Source: Burkholderiaceae bacterium (GTDB taxonomy: Bacteria > Pseudomonadota > Gammaproteobacteria > Burkholderiales > Burkholderiaceae_C). From it: a DNA stretch of 64,000 nucleotides. The notes beneath the pieces were generated by a model that worked only from the letters and a program-made list of their open reading frames with translations, was not told the DNA's origin and made no database searches. Of this stretch, positions 14,502 to 26,087 are shown piece by piece. The translations under genes were made by a program, and so were the position numbers. How positions within the stretch are numbered: position 1 is the stretch's first letter; the number at the start of each line of letters is the position of its first letter. The stretch is taken from positions 32,731 to 96,730 of the forward strand of contig JAIESX010000027.1 of NCBI GenBank assembly GCA_019745555.1, in the 5' to 3' direction.

Positions 14502-14521
14502 GCCGGGCAGGGGTGCCCGGC
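14502..14521 (+). other. hairpin upstream of hisG
   Basis: An 8-bp perfect stem (GCCGGGCA/TGCCCGGC) with a GGGG loop lies 31 nt before the hisG ATG. A second short palindrome (14450-14461) sits at the murA stop. Neither has a T run. They may end murA transcription weakly or regulate the his operon. No leader peptide with a run of His codons is visible here. Confidence 0.35.
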
Positions 14522-14552
14522 ATGAGAAAATCAAGGCCCAGAAAGCCCTGCC

Positions 14553-15197
14553 ATGATCACTCTCGCTCTTTCCAAAGGCCGCATCTTCGATGAGACTCTG
14601 CCCCTGCTCCAGGCGGCCGGTATCGAGGTGCTGGACGACCCAGAGAAGACCCGCAAGCTCATCCTGGCCACCAACCAGCCCGACGTTCGCGTGGTGCTGG
14701 TGCGCGCCACCGATGTGCCCACCTATGTGCAGTACGGCGGCGCCGACTTGGGTATTACCGGCCTGGACACGCTGATCGAGCACGGCAACGAGGGTCTGTA
14801 CCTGCCGCTGGACCTGCAGATTGCCAAATGCCGTGTGAGCGTGGCCGTGCGCGAGGGCTACGACTACGCTGCCGCCGTGCGCCAGGGCGCGCGTCTGCGC
14901 GTGGCCACCAAGTACGTGGCCATCGCGCGCGACTTCTTCGCCGCCAAGGGTGTGCACGTGGACCTGATCAAGCTCTACGGCAGCATGGAGCTTGCTCCGC
15001 TGACCGGCCTGGCCGACGCCATCGTGGACCTGGTGTCCACGGGCAACACGCTCAAGGCCAACCAGCTGGTCGAGGTCGAGCGCATCATGGACATTTCCTC
15101 GCGCCTGGTGGTGAACCAGGCTGCACTCAAGCTCAAGCGCGAACCCATGCGCAAGATCATCGATGCCTTTGGCAAGGCGCTGGAGGCCACGGCATGA
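14553..15197 (+). CDS. hisG: ATP phosphoribosyltransferase, short form
   Basis: 214 aa. It is the first enzyme of histidine synthesis and joins ATP to PRPP. It is the short (HisG-S) form without the C-terminal regulatory domain, so it should need HisZ for activity and feedback control. No hisZ is in the window. Start [17 protein letters not shown] and the GITGLDTL and [12 protein letters not shown] motifs are clear. Its stop overlaps hisD by 4 nt. Confidence 0.97.
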   Translation: MITLALSKGRIFDETLPLLQAAGIEVLDDPEKTRKLILATNQPDVRVVLVRATDVPTYVQYGGADLGITGLDTLIEHGNEGLYLPLDLQIAKCRVSVAVREGYDYAAAVRQGARLRVATKYVAIARDFFAAKGVHVDLIKLYGSMELAPLTGLADAIVDLVSTGNTLKANQLVEVERIMDISSRLVVNQAALKLKREPMRKIIDAFGKALEATA

Positions 15198-16522
15198 GCT
15201 ACAAGGCCACGCCCCTGCGCCTGTCCACGGCTCAGGCTGATTTCGAGGCACGCTTCCAGGAGCGCCTGCACTGGTCGGGTGAGACCGATGCCGCCATCGA
15301 GCAGCGTGTGGCCGAGATCCTGGTTGATGTGCAAAAGCGTGGTGACGCCGCTGTGCTGGAATACACCGCGCGTTTCGACGGCGTGCAAGGTGCCACGCTC
15401 AAGGACCTCGAACTCACACAGGCTGAACTCAAGACCGCGTTTGAGAGCCTGCCGGCCGCGCAGCGTGAGGCCCTGCAAGCCGCCGCCCAGCGCGTGCGCA
15501 GCTACCACGAGGCGCAGAAGCGCGCCAGCGGCGAGAGCTGGAGCTACCGCGACGCCGATGGCACCCTGCTGGGCCAGAAGGTCACGCCGCTGGACCGCGT
15601 GGGCATCTACGTGCCCGGTGGCAAGGCGGCCTATCCGTCTTCCGTGCTGATGAACGCCATCCCCGCCCATGTGGCCGGGGTGGGCGAGATCATCATGGTG
15701 GTGCCCACGCCGCGCGGCGAGAAGAATCCTTTGGTGCTCGCCGCGGCTTATGTGGCTGGCGTCACGCGCGCCTTCACCATCGGCGGCGCCCAGGCCGTGG
15801 CGGCCCTGGCCTATGGCACGGCCACCGTGCCCGGGGTGGACAAGATCACGGGGCCAGGCAATGCCTATGTGGCCAGCGCCAAGAAACACGTCTTCGGCAA
15901 GGTCGGCATCGACATGATCGCCGGTCCGAGCGAGATCCTCGTGCTGGCCGACGGCAGCACGCCGGCCGACTGGGTGGCCATGGACCTGTTCAGCCAGGCC
16001 GAGCACGACGAGCTCGCGCAGAGCATCCTGCTGTGCCCGGACGCCGCCTACATCGACGCCGTGCAGCGCGAGATCGATCGCCTGCTGGGTGAGATGCCGC
16101 GCGCCGAAATCATCGCCAAGAGCCTCACGGGCCGTGGCGCACTGATCCACACGCGCAGCATGGAAGAAGCCTGCACCATCAGCAACCGCATCGCGCCCGA
16201 GCATCTGGAGGTCTCCAGCCGCGATCCCCAGAAGTGGGAGCCACTGCTCAAGCACGCCGGCGCCATCTTCCTCGGCGCCTACACCAGCGAGTCGCTGGGC
16301 GACTACTGCGCCGGTCCCAACCACGTGCTGCCCACCTCGGGCACGGCGCGTTTCTCCTCGCCGCTGGGCGTCTACGATTTCCAGAAACGCAGCAGCCTGA
16401 TCGAGGTCAGTGAGGCCGGTGCTCAGACCCTGGGCCAGATCGCCTCCGTGCTGGCACATGGCGAAGGCCTGCAGGCCCATGCACGCGCTGCCGAAATGCG
16501 CCTGAAAGATCCGAAGAAATGA
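15194..16522 (+). CDS. hisD: histidinol dehydrogenase
   Basis: 442 aa. It oxidises histidinol to histidine in two NAD-dependent steps and needs Zn. The [16 protein letters not shown] and [10 protein letters not shown] regions are typical, and the SQAEHDE motif holds Zn/catalytic ligands. The frame is open further upstream, but the ATG at 15194 overlaps the hisG stop as ATGA and begins the conserved protein. Confidence 0.97.
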   Translation: MSYKATPLRLSTAQADFEARFQERLHWSGETDAAIEQRVAEILVDVQKRGDAAVLEYTARFDGVQGATLKDLELTQAELKTAFESLPAAQREALQAAAQRVRSYHEAQKRASGESWSYRDADGTLLGQKVTPLDRVGIYVPGGKAAYPSSVLMNAIPAHVAGVGEIIMVVPTPRGEKNPLVLAAAYVAGVTRAFTIGGAQAVAALAYGTATVPGVDKITGPGNAYVASAKKHVFGKVGIDMIAGPSEILVLADGSTPADWVAMDLFSQAEHDELAQSILLCPDAAYIDAVQREIDRLLGEMPRAEIIAKSLTGRGALIHTRSMEEACTISNRIAPEHLEVSSRDPQKWEPLLKHAGAIFLGAYTSESLGDYCAGPNHVLPTSGTARFSSPLGVYDFQKRSSLIEVSEAGAQTLGQIASVLAHGEGLQAHARAAEMRLKDPKK

Positions 16523-17616
16523 CCGCACTCGATCCCAGGCTCAAGAGCCTGATCCGTCAGGACATCCAGGGCATGTCGGCCTATGCCGTGCAGGAATCGG
16601 CCGGCATGGTCAAGCTCGATGCCATGGAGAACCCCTACAGCCTGCCGCCCGCGCTGCAGGCCGCGCTGGGTGAACGCCTGGGCAAGCTGGCGCTCAACCG
16701 CTACCCCGATGGTCGTGTGGAGGATCTGCGCGCTGCGCTGGCCGCTTATGCGGGCGTGCCCGAGGGCTATGCCCTGATGCTGGGCAACGGCTCCGACGAG
16801 CTGATCTCCCTGCTGGCCATGGCCTGCGACGTGCCCGGGGCTTCGATCCTGGCACCCGTGCCCGGCTTCGTGATGTACGCCATGAGCGCGCAGCTGCAGG
16901 GCCTGGCCTTCCACAGTGTGCCGTTGACGGCCGAGTTCGAGCTGGATGTGACCGCCATGCTGGGTGCGATCGCGCGCCACAAGCCCACGATCACCTACAT
17001 CGCCTACCCGAACAATCCCACGGCCAACCTCTGGAACGACACCGCCATCGAGAAGATCATCGCCGCCGTGGGCGAGCAGGGCGGCCTGGTCGTGATGGAC
17101 GAGGCCTACCAGCCTTTTGCCTCGCGCAGCTGGGTCGAGCGCATCCGCGCCAACCCGTCAGCCAACCGCCACGTGCTGCTGATGCGCACGCTCTCCAAGT
17201 TCGGCCTGGCCGGTGTGCGGCTGGGCTACATGATGGGCCCGGCCGAGCTCATCGCCGAGGTCGACAAGGTTCGCCCGCCTTACAACGTCAGCGTGCTGAA
17301 CTACGAATGCGCGTTGTTCGCGCTCGAGCACGCCGACGTCTTCGCCGCCCAGGCGTCTGAGATCAAGACCCAGCGTGCTATGCTTTTGGAAGCGCTGAAG
17401 GGCCTGCCCGGGGTTCGGGTCTGGAACAGCGACGCCAACATGATCCTGATCCGTGTGGCGGATGCCGCGAAGACCTTCGAGGGCATGAAGGCCCGCAAGG
17501 TCCTGGTGAAGAATGTGTCCAGGCTCCATCCGCTGCTGGCCAACTGCCTGCGCCTGACCGTGGGCACCCCGCAGGAAAACCAGCTCATGCTGGCTGCCTT
17601 GAAAGAATCACTATGA
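16519..17616 (+). CDS. hisC: histidinol-phosphate aminotransferase
   Basis: 365 aa, a class I/II PLP aminotransferase. The [13 protein letters not shown] motif places the PLP lysine at about Lys227, and YPNNPTAN and DEAYQPF are the usual substrate and PLP-binding segments. It overlaps both hisD and hisB by 4 nt (ATGA), a sign of coupled translation in the his operon. Confidence 0.97.
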   Translation: MTALDPRLKSLIRQDIQGMSAYAVQESAGMVKLDAMENPYSLPPALQAALGERLGKLALNRYPDGRVEDLRAALAAYAGVPEGYALMLGNGSDELISLLAMACDVPGASILAPVPGFVMYAMSAQLQGLAFHSVPLTAEFELDVTAMLGAIARHKPTITYIAYPNNPTANLWNDTAIEKIIAAVGEQGGLVVMDEAYQPFASRSWVERIRANPSANRHVLLMRTLSKFGLAGVRLGYMMGPAELIAEVDKVRPPYNVSVLNYECALFALEHADVFAAQASEIKTQRAMLLEALKGLPGVRVWNSDANMILIRVADAAKTFEGMKARKVLVKNVSRLHPLLANCLRLTVGTPQENQLMLAALKESL

Positions 17617-18209
17617 GCAACGCACGTACCGCTGAAGTTTCCCGCAACACCGCCGAGACCCAGATCACCGTCAAAGTCAACCTGGACGGCACGGGTGTCT
17701 CGCGCCTGTCCACCGGCATCGGTTTTTTCGACCACATGCTGGACCAGATCGCGCGTCACGGCCTGATCGACCTGGACATCCAGGCCAAGGGCGACCTGCA
17801 CATCGATGGCCACCACACGGTGGAGGACGTGGGCATCACCCTGGGCCAGGCCGTAGCCAAGGCTGTGGGCGACAAGAAGGGCATCCGCCGTTACGGCCAC
17901 GCCTATGTGCCGCTGGATGAGGCCCTGTCGCGTGTGGTGGTCGACTTTTCGGGTCGCCCGGGCCTGGACATGCACGTGCCCTTCAAGAGCGGCATGATCG
18001 GCGCCTTCGACACGCAGCTGACGTACGAGTTCTTCCAGGGTTTCGTGAACCACGCCTTCGTCACGCTGCACATCGACAACCTCAAGGGCGAGAATGCGCA
18101 CCACCAGGCCGAGACCGTGTTCAAGGCCTTCGGTCGCGCTTTGCGTGCCGCGCTGGAGATCGATCCGCGTTCGGTCGGTGTGATTCCCTCGACCAAAGGC
18201 TCGCTCTAA
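17613..18209 (+). CDS. hisB: imidazoleglycerol-phosphate dehydratase
   Basis: 198 aa, the monofunctional dehydratase without a fused phosphatase domain. The Mn-binding histidine motifs HHTVEDVG and ENAHHQAE are present. A separate histidinol-phosphate phosphatase must be encoded elsewhere. It starts inside the end of hisC, and hisH follows after 4 nt. Confidence 0.97.
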   Translation: MSNARTAEVSRNTAETQITVKVNLDGTGVSRLSTGIGFFDHMLDQIARHGLIDLDIQAKGDLHIDGHHTVEDVGITLGQAVAKAVGDKKGIRRYGHAYVPLDEALSRVVVDFSGRPGLDMHVPFKSGMIGAFDTQLTYEFFQGFVNHAFVTLHIDNLKGENAHHQAETVFKAFGRALRAALEIDPRSVGVIPSTKGSL

Positions 18210-18213
18210 TTCC

Positions 18214-18888
18214 ATGAGTTCTGGACTTCCGGCCCGGACCGTCGCCGTCGTCGATTACGGCATGGGCAATCTGCGCTCGGTCTCGCAGGCGGTGCAGGCT
18301 GCTGCTGCGGGCAGCCGCTGGCATGTGCTGATCACCCAGCGCCCCGAAGAGGTGCGTGCTGCGGCCCGTGTGGTGCTGCCAGGCCAGGGCGCCATGCCCG
18401 ATTGCATGCGCGAGCTGCGTGATTCCGGCATGCAGGAGGCCGTGCTCGAGGCCGCTGCGAGCAAGCCCCTGTTCGGGGTTTGCGTAGGCATGCAGATGAT
18501 GCTGGACCACAGCGCCGAGGGAGACACGCCGGGCCTCGGGCTCATCCCGGGCCAGGTTCTGAAGTTCGATCTGGCAGGACGGACCCAACCCGACGGCAGC
18601 CGCTACAAGGTGCCGCAGATGGGCTGGAACCGCGTGCAGCAGATGGACCATGGCGCTGGACGCCACCCCGTGTGGGCCGGTGTACCCGATGGCAGTTACT
18701 TCTATTTCGTGCACAGTTTCTATGCGCGACCGTCGGATGCACGCCACAGCGCGGGCGAGACCGATTACGGCGCCCGCTTCACAGCAGCCCTTGCGCGCGA
18801 TAATATTTTCGCGACACAATTTCACCCAGAGAAAAGTGCTGCCCACGGCCTCGCTCTCTACCGCAACTTCCTCCACTGGAACCCCTGA
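18214..18888 (+). CDS. hisH: imidazole glycerol phosphate synthase, glutaminase subunit
   Basis: 224 aa class I amidotransferase that supplies ammonia to HisF. The catalytic triad is visible: Cys90 in GVCVGMQMM, and His204 and Glu206 in QFHPEKS. The start [13 protein letters not shown] is typical. It is separated from hisF by hisA and a mutarotase gene, which is less compact than in many his operons. Confidence 0.96.
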   Translation: MSSGLPARTVAVVDYGMGNLRSVSQAVQAAAAGSRWHVLITQRPEEVRAAARVVLPGQGAMPDCMRELRDSGMQEAVLEAAASKPLFGVCVGMQMMLDHSAEGDTPGLGLIPGQVLKFDLAGRTQPDGSRYKVPQMGWNRVQQMDHGAGRHPVWAGVPDGSYFYFVHSFYARPSDARHSAGETDYGARFTAALARDNIFATQFHPEKSAAHGLALYRNFLHWNP

Positions 18889-18921
18889 CCCGTCAGTTCG
18901 GACTGAACGCGTTCCCGCATC

Positions 18922-19662
18922 ATGCTTCTCATTCCTGCGATCGACCTGAAAGACGGTCACTGTGTGCGCCTCAAGCAGGGCGATATGGACCAGTCCACCA
19001 CCTTTGGTGAGGATCCGGCCCAGATGGCCCGCAAGTGGGTGGACAAGGGCGCACGCCGTCTGCACCTGGTGGACCTCAACGGTGCCTTTGCCGGCCACCC
19101 CAAGAACGAGCAGGCTATCCGCAGCATCCTCAAGGAAGTGGGCAGCGAGATCGACGTGCAGCTCGGCGGCGGTATCCGCGACCTGGACACCATCGAGCGC
19201 TACCTGGACGCTGGCCTGCGCTACGTCATCATCGGCACGGCCGCGGTCAAGAACCCGGGATTCCTGCAGGACGCCTGCACGGCCTTCGGCGGCCACATCA
19301 TCGTGGGCCTGGACGCCAAGGATGGCAAGGTGGCCACCGACGGCTGGAGCAAGCTCACCCGGCACGAGGTCGTGGACCTGGGCAAGAAGTTCCAGGACTA
19401 CGGCGTCGAGTCCATCATCTACACCGACATCGGCCGCGACGGCATGCTCTCAGGCATCAACATCGAGGCCACCGTCAAGCTGGCCCAGGCCCTGACCATT
19501 CCCGTCATCGCTTCCGGCGGCCTGAGCAATATGGCCGACATCGAGGCCCTGTGCGCTGTGGAAAGCGAGGGCGTCGAGGGGGTGATCTGCGGTCGCGCCA
19601 TCTACACCGGTGACCTCGACTTCGAAGCCGCCCAGATCCGCGCCGACGAACTCAATGGCTGA
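18922..19662 (+). CDS. hisA: ProFAR isomerase (phosphoribosylformimino-AICAR-P isomerase)
   Basis: 246 aa TIM barrel. The catalytic acids are Asp8 (AIDLKDG) and Asp131 (GLDAKDG), and the phosphate loops GGGIRD and ASGGLS are conserved. It opens the ring of ProFAR to PRFAR. Its last 8 nt overlap the mutarotase gene that follows. Confidence 0.97.
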   Translation: MLLIPAIDLKDGHCVRLKQGDMDQSTTFGEDPAQMARKWVDKGARRLHLVDLNGAFAGHPKNEQAIRSILKEVGSEIDVQLGGGIRDLDTIERYLDAGLRYVIIGTAAVKNPGFLQDACTAFGGHIIVGLDAKDGKVATDGWSKLTRHEVVDLGKKFQDYGVESIIYTDIGRDGMLSGINIEATVKLAQALTIPVIASGGLSNMADIEALCAVESEGVEGVICGRAIYTGDLDFEAAQIRADELNG

Positions 19663-20503
19663 GGCGGCTGACAGCCGCGAGCTTTTCCACGGCCTGCCTG
19701 CCCATGTTCTGCGCCTGTCCCAGGGCGATCATGTGCGTGTGTTGCAACACGGTGCACAGGTCGTGTCCTGGGTTGCCGACGGCCGCGAACGTTTCTTCCT
19801 GAGCCCCCAGGCCCGACTCGATGGCCGGTCTGCCATCCGTGGCGGGGTGCCCGTCTGCTTTCCCCAGTTCAACCAGCGCGGCCCGCTGCCCAAGCACGGT
19901 TTCGCGCGCCACCTTCCTTGGGACGTGGAGGGCCCGCCCGTTTGCACCGCCGAGAGGGCAAGCCTGACCCTGTGCCTGCGGGACAATGAAGCCACCCATG
20001 CGCACTGGCAGCAGGCCTTCGAGGCTCGCGTACGTGTGGACCTGGCCCCGGGCAGCCTGCAGATCACCCTGAGCGTGCGCAACACCGACACCAGGCCACT
20101 GGACTTCAGCGGTGCGCTGCACAGCTACCTGGCCGTGGACGACATTGATAAGGCCAGGCTGGAGGGGCTGCAGGGCCAGGCCGAATGGGATGCGGTGCGC
20201 GACCACCATGGCCGGGGAGCCGAGGCCCTGCACTTCGAGGGGGAGTTCGACCGCGTCTATGCCGCCACGCCGCAGCCCCTGCTCCTTCGCGAAGACCGAC
20301 AGGTGCTGGAGATCGCCCAGAGCCCGTCCTGGGCCCAGACCGTGGTCTGGAACCCGGGCGCTGCGCTGTGTGCCACGTTGACGGACATGCCAGCCGATGG
20401 TTACCTGCGCATGCTTTGCGTCGAGGCGGCCCAGGTGCTGGCGCCCATCCGGTTACCTGCCGGCGGCGAATGGTCGGGCTGGCAACGGCTGACCGTGCGC
20501 TGA
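19655..20503 (+). CDS. D-hexose-6-phosphate mutarotase-like (aldose 1-epimerase family)
   Basis: 282 aa. The family is recognised from [24 protein letters not shown] near residues 60-85, with the His of KHGFAR a likely catalytic residue, and [10 protein letters not shown]. YeaD-type members interconvert anomers of glucose-6-phosphate. The ATG at 19655 overlaps the hisA stop by 8 nt; the frame extends upstream but the earlier part lies inside hisA. It has no known step in histidine synthesis, so its place between hisA and hisF is notable. The role is inferred. Confidence 0.88.
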   Translation: MAEAADSRELFHGLPAHVLRLSQGDHVRVLQHGAQVVSWVADGRERFFLSPQARLDGRSAIRGGVPVCFPQFNQRGPLPKHGFARHLPWDVEGPPVCTAERASLTLCLRDNEATHAHWQQAFEARVRVDLAPGSLQITLSVRNTDTRPLDFSGALHSYLAVDDIDKARLEGLQGQAEWDAVRDHHGRGAEALHFEGEFDRVYAATPQPLLLREDRQVLEIAQSPSWAQTVVWNPGAALCATLTDMPADGYLRMLCVEAAQVLAPIRLPAGGEWSGWQRLTVR

Positions 20504-20520
20504 GACCTACAATCCACGCC

Positions 20521-21309
20521 ATGCTGGCCAAACGTATCATTCCCTGCCTGGACGTGACGGGCGGGCGCGTCGTCAAGGGCGTGAACTTCGTCGAGCTGCG
20601 CGACGCGGGCGATCCCGTGGAGATCGCCGCGCGCTACAACGAGCAGGGCGCCGACGAGCTGACCTTTCTCGACATCACCGCGACCAGCGACGGCCGTGAC
20701 CTGATCCTGCACATCATCGAGGCCGTGGCCTCCCAGGTCTTCATCCCGCTGACGGTGGGCGGCGGCGTGCGCACCGTGGAAGACGTGCGGCGCCTGCTCA
20801 ACGCCGGGGCCGACAAGACCAGCTTCAACTCCGCGGCCATTGCCAACCCGCAGGTCATCCGCGACGCCTCGGCCAAGTACGGCGCCCAGTGCATCGTGGT
20901 GGCCATCGACGCCAAGCGCCGTTACGGTGACGACGTGCTGGCCCGCGGCGAGGGCTGGGATGTCTACAGCCACGGCGGGCGCAAGAACACGGGTCTGGAC
21001 GCCGTGGCCTGGGCCAAACAGATGGCCGGCTATGGCGCTGGCGAGATCCTGCTGACCAGCATGGACCGTGACGGCACCAAGTCCGGTTTTGACCTGGCGC
21101 TGACGCGGGCCGTCAGCGACGCGGTGGATGTCCCCGTGATCGCCTCGGGTGGCGTGGGCAACCTTGACCACCTCGTCGAAGGCGTGCAAAAGGGCGGGGC
21201 CGACGCCGTGCTGGCCGCCAGCATCTTCCACTATGGCGAATACACGATTGCCCAGGCCAAGGCGCGCATGGCGCAGGCCGGGATTCCCGTGCGCATCGAG
21301 ACCGATTGA
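20521..21309 (+). CDS. hisF: imidazole glycerol phosphate synthase, cyclase subunit
   Basis: 262 aa TIM barrel. Catalytic Asp11 (PCLDVTGG) and Asp130 (VAIDAKRR) are present, with [10 protein letters not shown] and [10 protein letters not shown] as phosphate loops. It forms the synthase with HisH and makes IGP and AICAR from PRFAR and ammonia. It starts 17 nt after the mutarotase. Confidence 0.97.
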   Translation: MLAKRIIPCLDVTGGRVVKGVNFVELRDAGDPVEIAARYNEQGADELTFLDITATSDGRDLILHIIEAVASQVFIPLTVGGGVRTVEDVRRLLNAGADKTSFNSAAIANPQVIRDASAKYGAQCIVVAIDAKRRYGDDVLARGEGWDVYSHGGRKNTGLDAVAWAKQMAGYGAGEILLTSMDRDGTKSGFDLALTRAVSDAVDVPVIASGGVGNLDHLVEGVQKGGADAVLAASIFHYGEYTIAQAKARMAQAGIPVRIETD

Positions 21310-21329
21310 ATTCGCGGGACAATCGCAGC

Positions 21330-21719
21330 ATGAACTGGCTCGACGACGTGAAATGGGATGCCCAGGGCCTGGTGCCGGTCATCGCCCAGGAACAGGGTAG
21401 CAAGGATGTGCTGATGTTCGCCTGGATGAACCGCGAGGCCCTGCAGCAGACGGCCGAACTCGGCCGCGCGGTCTACTACAGCCGCTCGCGCGGCAAGCTC
21501 TGGTTCAAGGGCGAGGAGTCGGGCCATGTGCAGACCGTGCACGAGATCCGCCTCGACTGCGACAACGACGTGGTCCTGCTCACGGTGACCCAGCTGGGTC
21601 ACGAGCCTGGCATCGCCTGCCACACCGGCCGCCACAGCTGCTTCTTCAGCGTGCTGCGCGATGGTGTGTGGACGGCGGTCGACCCGGTGCTCAAGGACCC
21701 TGAAACCATCTACAAGTGA
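21330..21719 (+). CDS. hisI: phosphoribosyl-AMP cyclohydrolase
   Basis: 129 aa. A monofunctional PRA-CH, separate from HisE. The metal-binding set [12 protein letters not shown] and the Cys pair in [11 protein letters not shown] are seen. The ATG at 21330 starts the conserved NWLDDVKWD; an in-frame codon at 21306 would overlap hisF and adds a non-conserved extension. The stop overlaps hisE. Confidence 0.96.
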   Translation: MNWLDDVKWDAQGLVPVIAQEQGSKDVLMFAWMNREALQQTAELGRAVYYSRSRGKLWFKGEESGHVQTVHEIRLDCDNDVVLLTVTQLGHEPGIACHTGRHSCFFSVLRDGVWTAVDPVLKDPETIYK

Positions 21720-22105
21720 AGACCATGGCCGAGCCTGTGAATTCCGCTGACGCCCTGGCCCGCCTGGCGGCCGTGATCGAAAGTCGTCTGCCCGCGCGTG
21801 GCGGCGATCCCGATAAGAGCTATGTGGCCCGTCTGCTGCACAAGGGCCCCGACGCTTTCCTGAAAAAGGTGGGCGAGGAGGCGACCGAGGTGGTGATGGC
21901 GGCCAAGGACGCCGACCACGGTGGGGATCGCAGCAAGATCGTGGGCGAGGTGGCCGATCTCTGGTTTCATACCCTGATCACCCTGGCGCACTACGGCCTC
22001 AAGCCGGCCGACGTGATCGCCGAGCTGGAGCGCCGCGAAGGCACCAGCGGCATCGAGGAAAAAGCGCTGCGCAAGGCGCTGGCGCGCGAGGGCGGCACAT
22101 CGTGA
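21716..22105 (+). CDS. hisE: phosphoribosyl-ATP pyrophosphatase
   Basis: 129 aa from GTG 21716, or 126 from ATG 21725. It hydrolyses PR-ATP to PR-AMP. The all-alpha MazG-like core with [16 protein letters not shown] and [10 protein letters not shown] is conserved. The GTG start overlaps the hisI stop (GTGA). Its stop in turn overlaps the next gene, the small membrane protein. Confidence 0.95.
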   Translation: MKTMAEPVNSADALARLAAVIESRLPARGGDPDKSYVARLLHKGPDAFLKKVGEEATEVVMAAKDADHGGDRSKIVGEVADLWFHTLITLAHYGLKPADVIAELERREGTSGIEEKALRKALAREGGTS

Positions 22106-22479
22106 CCCTGGACCAGGACGAGCGTCTGCATTCCCTGACGGTCTGGGGCACGGTCAGCTATGTGCTGCACCTGATCGTGGCCGTGGCGGCGCTGATCCCC
22201 GGCGGCCAGGTGAGTCCGCTGCTGCTGATCGTGGCGCTGATCATCGACGCCATCCAGCGCCCGGCCGCCGCCGGCACCTGGCAGGCCTCGCATTTCCGCT
22301 GGCGCATCCGCACGGTGCTGATCGCGGCGGCGCTCTACCTCGTGACGGCCCCGCTCTGGCTTCTTTTCATGCTGCCGGGCTGGCTGGCCTGGCTGTGCGT
22401 TTCGGTCTGGTTCCTCTACCGTATCGTGCGCGGCATGGCGGCGATGAACCAGCGTCAGCCCATGGAGTTTGCACAATGA
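22102..22479 (+). CDS. small membrane protein, DUF4870-like
   Basis: 125 aa. About three hydrophobic segments are seen (roughly 17-36, 42-52 and 70-108). The helical pattern and length resemble DUF4870 proteins, whose function is unknown. It starts with GTG in the 4-nt overlap GTGA with hisE and ends in an ATGA overlap with the HIT gene, so it is co-translated with both. Family call is moderate. Confidence 0.7.
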   Translation: MTLDQDERLHSLTVWGTVSYVLHLIVAVAALIPGGQVSPLLLIVALIIDAIQRPAAAGTWQASHFRWRIRTVLIAAALYLVTAPLWLLFMLPGWLAWLCVSVWFLYRIVRGMAAMNQRQPMEFAQ

Positions 22480-22847
22480 CGGATGTGACACACAGCGACC
22501 CGAACTGCATCTTCTGCAAGATCGCGGCGGGCCAGATCCCTTCGAAGAAGGTCTACGAGGACGAGCAGGTCTATGCCTTCCACGACATTCATCCCTGGGC
22601 ACCTGTGCATTTCCTGCTGATTCCCAAGCTGCACATACCTTCCATGGCCCAGGTGGGCCCGGAACATGCGGGCCTGCTGGGCCACATGATGGCCCTGGCC
22701 CCCAGGCTGGCGGCCCAGGAGGGCTGCCGGCCCTATCCTGAGGGGGGATTTCGCATCGTCTGCAACACGGGCGGTGACGGCGGGCAGGAAGTCCACCACC
22801 TGCACATCCACGTGATCGGCGGCCCCCGACCCTGGCTCAAGGGCTGA
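22476..22847 (+). CDS. histidine triad (HIT) nucleotide-binding protein
   Basis: 123 aa HinT-like protein. The HIT motif HHLHIHV is at about residues 108-114, and the N-terminal [20 protein letters not shown] is the standard HinT opening. Family members hydrolyse purine nucleoside phosphoramidates. In betaproteobacteria HinT commonly lies between hisE and tatA, as here. Confidence 0.93.
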   Translation: MTDVTHSDPNCIFCKIAAGQIPSKKVYEDEQVYAFHDIHPWAPVHFLLIPKLHIPSMAQVGPEHAGLLGHMMALAPRLAAQEGCRPYPEGGFRIVCNTGGDGGQEVHHLHIHVIGGPRPWLKG

Positions 22848-22913
22848 ATTTCCCACGGTGCTGCCGGTTTGGCGGCGCGGGGATTAAAATCCACGATTCC
22901 TTAGGAGAGAAAC

Positions 22914-23159
22914 ATGGGTACCTTTTCCATCTGGCACTGGCTGATCGTGCTGCTCATCGTGGTCATGGTGTTCGGCACCAAGAAGCTCAAGAACCTGGGC
23001 AGCGACCTGGGCGGCGCCGTCAAGGGCTTCAAGGACGGCATGAAGGACGGCTCCGCCAGCGAGGACAAGGCGGCTGCTCCCCAGCAGGTCGCCAATGCCG
23101 CTGCTGCTCCGGCCGCCGACAAGAACACCATCGACGTCGAAGCCAAGTCCAAGTCCTGA
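22914..23159 (+). CDS. tatA: Sec-independent translocase subunit TatA
   Basis: 81 aa. One N-terminal transmembrane helix (about 5-22) is followed by the [21 protein letters not shown] amphipathic helix and a charged tail. TatA forms the pore of the twin-arginine export system. A TTAGGAGAG ribosome site precedes the start, and TAAAAT at 22885-22890 is a possible -10 box. Confidence 0.96.
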   Translation: MGTFSIWHWLIVLLIVVMVFGTKKLKNLGSDLGGAVKGFKDGMKDGSASEDKAAAPQQVANAAAAPAADKNTIDVEAKSKS

Positions 23160-23179
23160 TCGGTGCCAGGCAGTCCGGC

Positions 23180-23647
23180 ATGATCGATCTGGGTCTTTCC
23201 AAGATGGCGCTCATCGGCGCGGTGGCGTTGATCGTCATCGGGCCGGAGAAGCTGCCGCGCGTGGCGCGCACCATCGGCACCCTGCTGGGCAAGGCTCAGC
23301 GCTACGTGTCCGATGTCAAAGCCGAGGTCAATCGCTCGATGGAGCTCGACGAGCTCAAGAAGATGAAGAGCACGGTCGAAGGCGCGGCGCAGGAAGTCCA
23401 GAACTCGATCCAGACCACCACCTCGGATTTCGAGAAGGAGTGGTCCTCCGCCACATCGGGGCTGGATACGGCTTCCGATCTCTCGTCCAGCCTGCACAGC
23501 GTTCCCGAGTACCGGCATCCGGGCAAGAACTGGCGCCTCAAGCGTGGGGCCACCCCGGCCTGGTACAAGGCCCGGCAAGGTGTGCGGACCCGGGCCCTGT
23601 CGGGTGCCGCCCGCGTGGCCCGCTACCGGCCGCGCAAGACGAGCTGA
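23180..23647 (+). CDS. tatB: Sec-independent translocase subunit TatB
   Basis: 155 aa. It starts [26 protein letters not shown], the standard TatB membrane helix with the Gly-Pro-Glu hinge, then a long amphipathic helix and a basic C-terminus. TatB acts with TatC as the substrate receptor. It sits 20 nt after tatA. Confidence 0.95.
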   Translation: MIDLGLSKMALIGAVALIVIGPEKLPRVARTIGTLLGKAQRYVSDVKAEVNRSMELDELKKMKSTVEGAAQEVQNSIQTTTSDFEKEWSSATSGLDTASDLSSSLHSVPEYRHPGKNWRLKRGATPAWYKARQGVRTRALSGAARVARYRPRKTS

Positions 23648-23683
23648 ATATCCGGGGCCAACTCGCCCTCATTCCTGAAGCCA

Positions 23684-23700
23684 CGGCCCGATTGGGGCCG
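23684..23700 (+). other. hairpin between tatB and tatC
   Basis: CGGCCC and GGGCCG pair around a 5-nt loop, 17 nt before the tatC start. There is no T run. It may lower tatC translation or stabilise the upstream message. Confidence 0.3.
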
Positions 23701-23717
23701 GCATACGAGCGAAACGC

Positions 23718-24509
23718 ATGGCAGACCCACAAAGCAAAGACGACGAGCTGGCCGGCAGCGAACAGCCCTTTGTCCAGCACCTGATTGAGTTGCGGGATCG
23801 ACTGCTCAAGTGCGTGATCGCCATGGCGGTCGCGACGGCTGTGTTTGCGCTTTATCCCGGCCCGGGCGCACTCTATGACCTGCTGGCTGCGCCGTTGGTT
23901 GCGCACCTGCCCAAGGGGGCCACACTGATCGCCACCTCGGTGATCTCGCCCTTCATGGTACCGCTCAAGATCATGTTGATGGCGGCTTTCATGCTGGCTC
24001 TGCCGGTGCTGCTTTACCAGGTCTGGGCCTTTGTCGCCCCCGGCCTGTACAGCCATGAGAAGAAGCTGGTGCTGCCCCTCGTGGTGTCCAGCACGGTGCT
24101 CTTTTTCATCGGCGTGGCCTTTTGCTATTTCTTTGTCTTCGGCCAGGTCTTTGCCTTCATCCAGAGCTTTGCGCCCAAGAGCATCACGGCCGCACCGGAT
24201 ATCGAGGCCTACCTGAGTTTTGTGCTGACCATGTTCATTGCCTTCGGTCTGGCCTTCGAGGTGCCCATCGTGGTCATCGTGCTGGCCCGCATGGGTATCG
24301 TGAGCGTGCAGAAGCTCAAGGATTTCCGCGGTTATTTCATTGTGCTGGCCTTCATCATCGCGGCCATCGTGACCCCACCCGACGTGGTCTCGCAGCTAGC
24401 GCTGGCGATCCCCATGTGCCTGCTCTACGAGGTGGGTATCTGGGCGGCGCAACTTTTCATCCGCCACACCCGCGCGCCCGACGCCGAGCCGGTCGACAAC
24501 AACAGCTGA
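23718..24509 (+). CDS. tatC: Sec-independent translocase subunit TatC
   Basis: 263 aa with six predicted membrane helices. The N-terminal FVQHLIELRDRLLKC holds the conserved Glu and Arg region that binds the twin-arginine signal, and FVAPGLYSHEKK is a hallmark loop. It ends the tat operon and is convergent with the protease gene, with 36 nt between stops. Confidence 0.96.
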   Translation: MADPQSKDDELAGSEQPFVQHLIELRDRLLKCVIAMAVATAVFALYPGPGALYDLLAAPLVAHLPKGATLIATSVISPFMVPLKIMLMAAFMLALPVLLYQVWAFVAPGLYSHEKKLVLPLVVSSTVLFFIGVAFCYFFVFGQVFAFIQSFAPKSITAAPDIEAYLSFVLTMFIAFGLAFEVPIVVIVLARMGIVSVQKLKDFRGYFIVLAFIIAAIVTPPDVVSQLALAIPMCLLYEVGIWAAQLFIRHTRAPDAEPVDNNS

Positions 24510-24545
24510 AGGCCGAGCGCGGGCTGGCTGCAGTGTTCAGTCGCG

Positions 24546-25685
<1,140 letters not shown>

Positions 25686-25721
25686 GCGGGAAATTGTAGA
25701 GTGTGGGGCAAGCCCTACATC

Positions 25722-26087
25722 ATGCCCCAGCAGATCATCCATATCCAGCCGGCCGCGCCGCCCAAGCCTGCGCTGGGGCAGCCCTGCAACGGTTGCGGCA
25801 TCTGTTGCCTGGTCGAGCCCTGTCCTCTGGGACAGTTGCTGTCGCACCGCCGGCGCGGGGCCTGTGCGGCCTTGCGCTGGGAAGACAGTTCGGGCCTGTA
25901 CCGCTGCGGGGCCATCCTCTCGCCTGACGAGGTGCTGCGGGCGGCCCTGCCCGGGCGCCGTTTGCCGGCGCTGCTGTTGCCGGTGTTGCGGCGCCTGGCG
26001 GGACGCTGGATCGCCGCCGGGCGGGGCTGCGACTGCAGCCTGGAGGTGGAGCGTTTCCCGCAATCTGATCGACAATCCAGCTCATGA
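25722..26087 (+). CDS. small Cys-cluster protein, YkgJ-like
   Basis: 121 aa. The sequence CNGCGICCLVEPCPLG near residues 20-35 has the CxxCxxCC arrangement of YkgJ-type Zn/Fe-chelating proteins, and more Cys follow (CAALRW, YRCGAIL, GCDCS). The C-terminus is Arg/Leu rich. It overlaps the Nif3-like gene by 4 nt and is divergent from the protease with only 36 nt between them. The metal and function are not known. Confidence 0.75.
   Translation: MPQQIIHIQPAAPPKPALGQPCNGCGICCLVEPCPLGQLLSHRRRGACAALRWEDSSGLYRCGAILSPDEVLRAALPGRRLPALLLPVLRRLAGRWIAAGRGCDCSLEVERFPQSDRQSSS

Noticed and set aside
14450..14552. Histidine attenuator leader peptide before hisG
   Set aside because: No short frame with clustered His codons is seen in the gap.
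14828..15193. N-terminal extension of hisD into hisG
   Set aside because: The extension is the shifted reading of hisG; the ATGA overlap at 15194 gives the conserved HisD start.
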